Below, piece by piece: positions 61,329 through 64,000 of a stretch of DNA of 64,000 nt (positions within the stretch are counted from its first letter, which is position 1; every line of letters starts with the position of its first letter). The stretch is taken from NCBI RefSeq assembly GCF_014207955.1, contig NZ_JACHLK010000004.1, forward strand, positions 1 through 64,000, given 5' to 3'. The stretch is from Acidovorax soli. GTDB taxonomy: Bacteria > Pseudomonadota > Gammaproteobacteria > Burkholderiales > Burkholderiaceae_C. The position numbers and the translations under genes are program-made. The notes beneath the pieces were generated by a model. That model saw only the letters and a list, made by a program, of their open reading frames with translations. It did not search any database and had not been told where the DNA came from.

Positions 61329-62420
61329 ATGAGCATGCTGACCCGCCTGTTGACAGACAAGAACGCATTGAATCACACCCGCACCGAGCAGTTGCCCCTG
61401 GCGCCGCTGCAGCCCGGCGAGGCCATTGTGCGTGTGGACCGCGTAGCCGTGACGACCAACAACATCACCTACGCAGCCTTTGGCGACGCCATGCGCTACT
61501 GGGATTTCTTTCCCACCGGCGAGGTGGGCTGGGGCCATATGCCGGTGTGGGGCTTTGCCGAGGTCGTGGCCTCCGACGTGGAGGGCGTGGCCGTGGGCGA
61601 ACGCTTCTACGGCTACTGGCCGATTGCCAGCCACCTGCGCATGCAGCCCGTGCGCGTGACGGCGCGGGGCTTCTACGATGGCGCGGAGCACCGCCAGGGC
61701 CTGACCTCGGCCTACAACCAGTACACGCGCACCAGCGCCGACCCGGCCTACCGTGCCGAAGACGAGAACTGGCAGATGCTGGTGCGGCCGCTGTTCATCA
61801 CTTCGTTCATGCTCGCGGACTTCCTGGTGGACAACGGCTTCTTCGGCGCCCGGCGCCTGGTGTTCTCCAGTGCGTCGAGCAAGACGGCCTTCGGTACGGC
61901 GTTCTGCCTGGCGCAGGAGGGCGGTATCGAGCGCGTGGCTCTGACCTCCGAACGCAACCGCGCCTTCGTGCAGGGGCTGGGGTGTTACGGGCGCACGGTA
62001 GCCTACGGCGAACTGGAGGCGCTGGAGACGGCTGTGCCCACGCTGTATGTGGATTTTTCGGGCGACGAGGACCTGCGTGCACGCGTGCACCACCACCTGG
62101 GTGCTGCGCTGGTCTACGACTGCTATGCCGGCTCGGCGCAGAACACGCAGTTCCTGCGCGATGCCGCCCTGCCCGGGCCGGCCCCGGCGTTCTACTTCGC
62201 GCCCGTGCAGATCAAGAAGCGCAATGCCGACTGGGGCCCGGAGGTGGTGAACCAGAAGTTCAACGCCGCGCAACGCGCCTTCATCGAGCGCATCAGCGAC
62301 CCGCGCCAGCCCTGGATGCGGGTGCAGGAGCACCAGGGGTTCGCCGCGGCGCAGACCTTGGTGGACGACCTGCACGCGGGCCGCATCGACCCGCAGGCGG
62401 GCCATGTGGTGCTTCTGTAG
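61329..62420 (+). CDS. DUF2855 protein
   Basis: A 363-residue protein of the DUF2855 family, which resembles a medium-chain reductase fold without a clear Gly-rich nucleotide motif. Conserved segments are NNITYAAFGDAMRYWDFFP, GWGHMPVWGFAEVV, YGYWPIASHL and VFSSASSKTAFGTAF. Function is not established. GGAGACA precedes ATG 61329. It is divergent from the TetR gene and may form a small regulon with the SDR. Its stop is 3 bases before the ahcY promoter -10 hexamer. Confidence 0.9.
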   Translation: MSMLTRLLTDKNALNHTRTEQLPLAPLQPGEAIVRVDRVAVTTNNITYAAFGDAMRYWDFFPTGEVGWGHMPVWGFAEVVASDVEGVAVGERFYGYWPIASHLRMQPVRVTARGFYDGAEHRQGLTSAYNQYTRTSADPAYRAEDENWQMLVRPLFITSFMLADFLVDNGFFGARRLVFSSASSKTAFGTAFCLAQEGGIERVALTSERNRAFVQGLGCYGRTVAYGELEALETAVPTLYVDFSGDEDLRARVHHHLGAALVYDCYAGSAQNTQFLRDAALPGPAPAFYFAPVQIKKRNADWGPEVVNQKFNAAQRAFIERISDPRQPWMRVQEHQGFAAAQTLVDDLHAGRIDPQAGHVVLL

Positions 62421-62423
62421 CCT

Positions 62424-62429
62424 TATAAT
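62424..62429 (+). promoter_or_regulatory. Promoter -10 element for the SAH riboswitch-ahcY transcript
   Basis: A consensus TATAAT lies immediately after the DUF2855 stop codon and about 8 bases before the first riboswitch base, the correct distance for a transcription start at about 62436. A convincing -35 hexamer is not visible in the coding end upstream. Confidence 0.65.
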
Positions 62430-62436
62430 GCGCGCA

Positions 62437-62510
62437 TCCGAGGAGCGTTGCAGCGTCCCCAGCACTGGCGGGGCGTGAGGCTCGGAGTCATCTAGCAACG
62501 ACGCTCATCC
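62437..62510 (+). promoter_or_regulatory. S-adenosylhomocysteine (SAH) riboswitch
   Basis: The leader reads CCGAGGAGCGTTGC, then a GC-rich variable hairpin (GCGTCCCC...GGGGCGT), then GAGGCTCGG, closing the first stem with CCGAG, and finally GCAACGACGCTC, which pairs with GAGCGTTGC to give the pseudoknot. This order and the conserved sequences are those of the SAH riboswitch class, found upstream of ahcY in beta- and gammaproteobacteria. SAH binding turns expression on. A start 82 bases downstream of the aptamer leaves room for an expression platform that exposes the GGAG site. Confidence 0.92.
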
Positions 62511-62591
62511 ACTTCTCGTGTGGTGAGTGAGCCTACCGTCTCATCCCCCGCGCTGAAGTGGTCTTTCAATCATGCTTTGGAGCACACCACC

Positions 62592-64000
<1,409 letters not shown>

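Overview
The window is about 64 kb of uniformly high-GC, densely packed chromosome. I read it as a betaproteobacterium of the Burkholderiales, most likely Comamonadaceae (Acidovorax-like). This rests on protein character, two tctC/Bug-type binding proteins, a complete liu (leucine/isovalerate) set, an SAH riboswitch before ahcY and the style of the intergenic repeats. I see no integrase, transposase, CRISPR array, prophage or tRNA; the window looks like core genome with a few accessory operons. It opens at the 3' end of a 5S rRNA and closes inside ahcY.

Layout. 1-0.7 kb: 5S rRNA end, terminator, YCII-domain protein. 0.75-4.1 kb: a LiuR-type MerR regulator with two palindromic operators, flanked by an MBL hydrolase, a hotdog thioesterase and isovaleryl-CoA dehydrogenase. 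4.1-11.1 kb: beta-carbonic anhydrase, AceK, thiolase, a DUF695-like protein, an SDR and a second acyl-CoA dehydrogenase. 11.1-15.4 kb (minus strand): a translationally coupled LuxR response regulator and two paralogous hybrid histidine kinases, divergent from a repeat-containing lipoprotein. 16.8-19.3 kb: DUF421, DUF4197, YchJ-like and HAD proteins. 19.3-24.4 kb: LysR, a fused LeuD-LeuC-like hydro-lyase, a Bug binding protein and a LeuB-like dehydrogenase, which together look like a catabolic module. 24.4-27.6 kb: patatin lipoprotein, GST, AraC regulator.

27.7-38.7 kb: acyl-CoA ligase, liuB, liuC, a DUF4126 membrane protein, liuD, a GhrA-like reductase, a DUF3592 protein, liuE, YbaK, DUF1289 and a DsbA-like isomerase. 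With liuA near the start, every step from isovaleryl-CoA to acetoacetate plus acetyl-CoA is encoded, split between two loci, and a thiolase is present. 39-43.5 kb: an MHS-type transporter with a large extracytoplasmic insertion, a 52-residue membrane protein and two orphan ABC binding proteins. 43.7-49.6 kb: a double-length UvrA with four ATPase cassettes. 49.8-51.3 kb: two paralogous lipoproteins. 51.4-56.5 kb: Cys-cluster protein, CtlX with a divergent AsnC regulator, a second Bug protein, CorA and a TorF-type porin. 56.5-62.4 kb: DUF1566 protein, HAD phosphatase, release factor 3, SDR, TetR and DUF2855 proteins. 62.4-64 kb: SAH riboswitch and ahcY.

The most striking non-coding signal is a family of five structured intergenic repeats (7900, 35654, 41012, 54430 and 59638). 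In all five cases the conserved CCCCCTGAG end lies 4-13 nt after a stop codon and the element reads in the same direction as that gene. Its stems show compensatory changes between copies, so it looks like a 3'-UTR RNA module rather than neutral filler. All functional calls come from reading motifs; no database search was possible.
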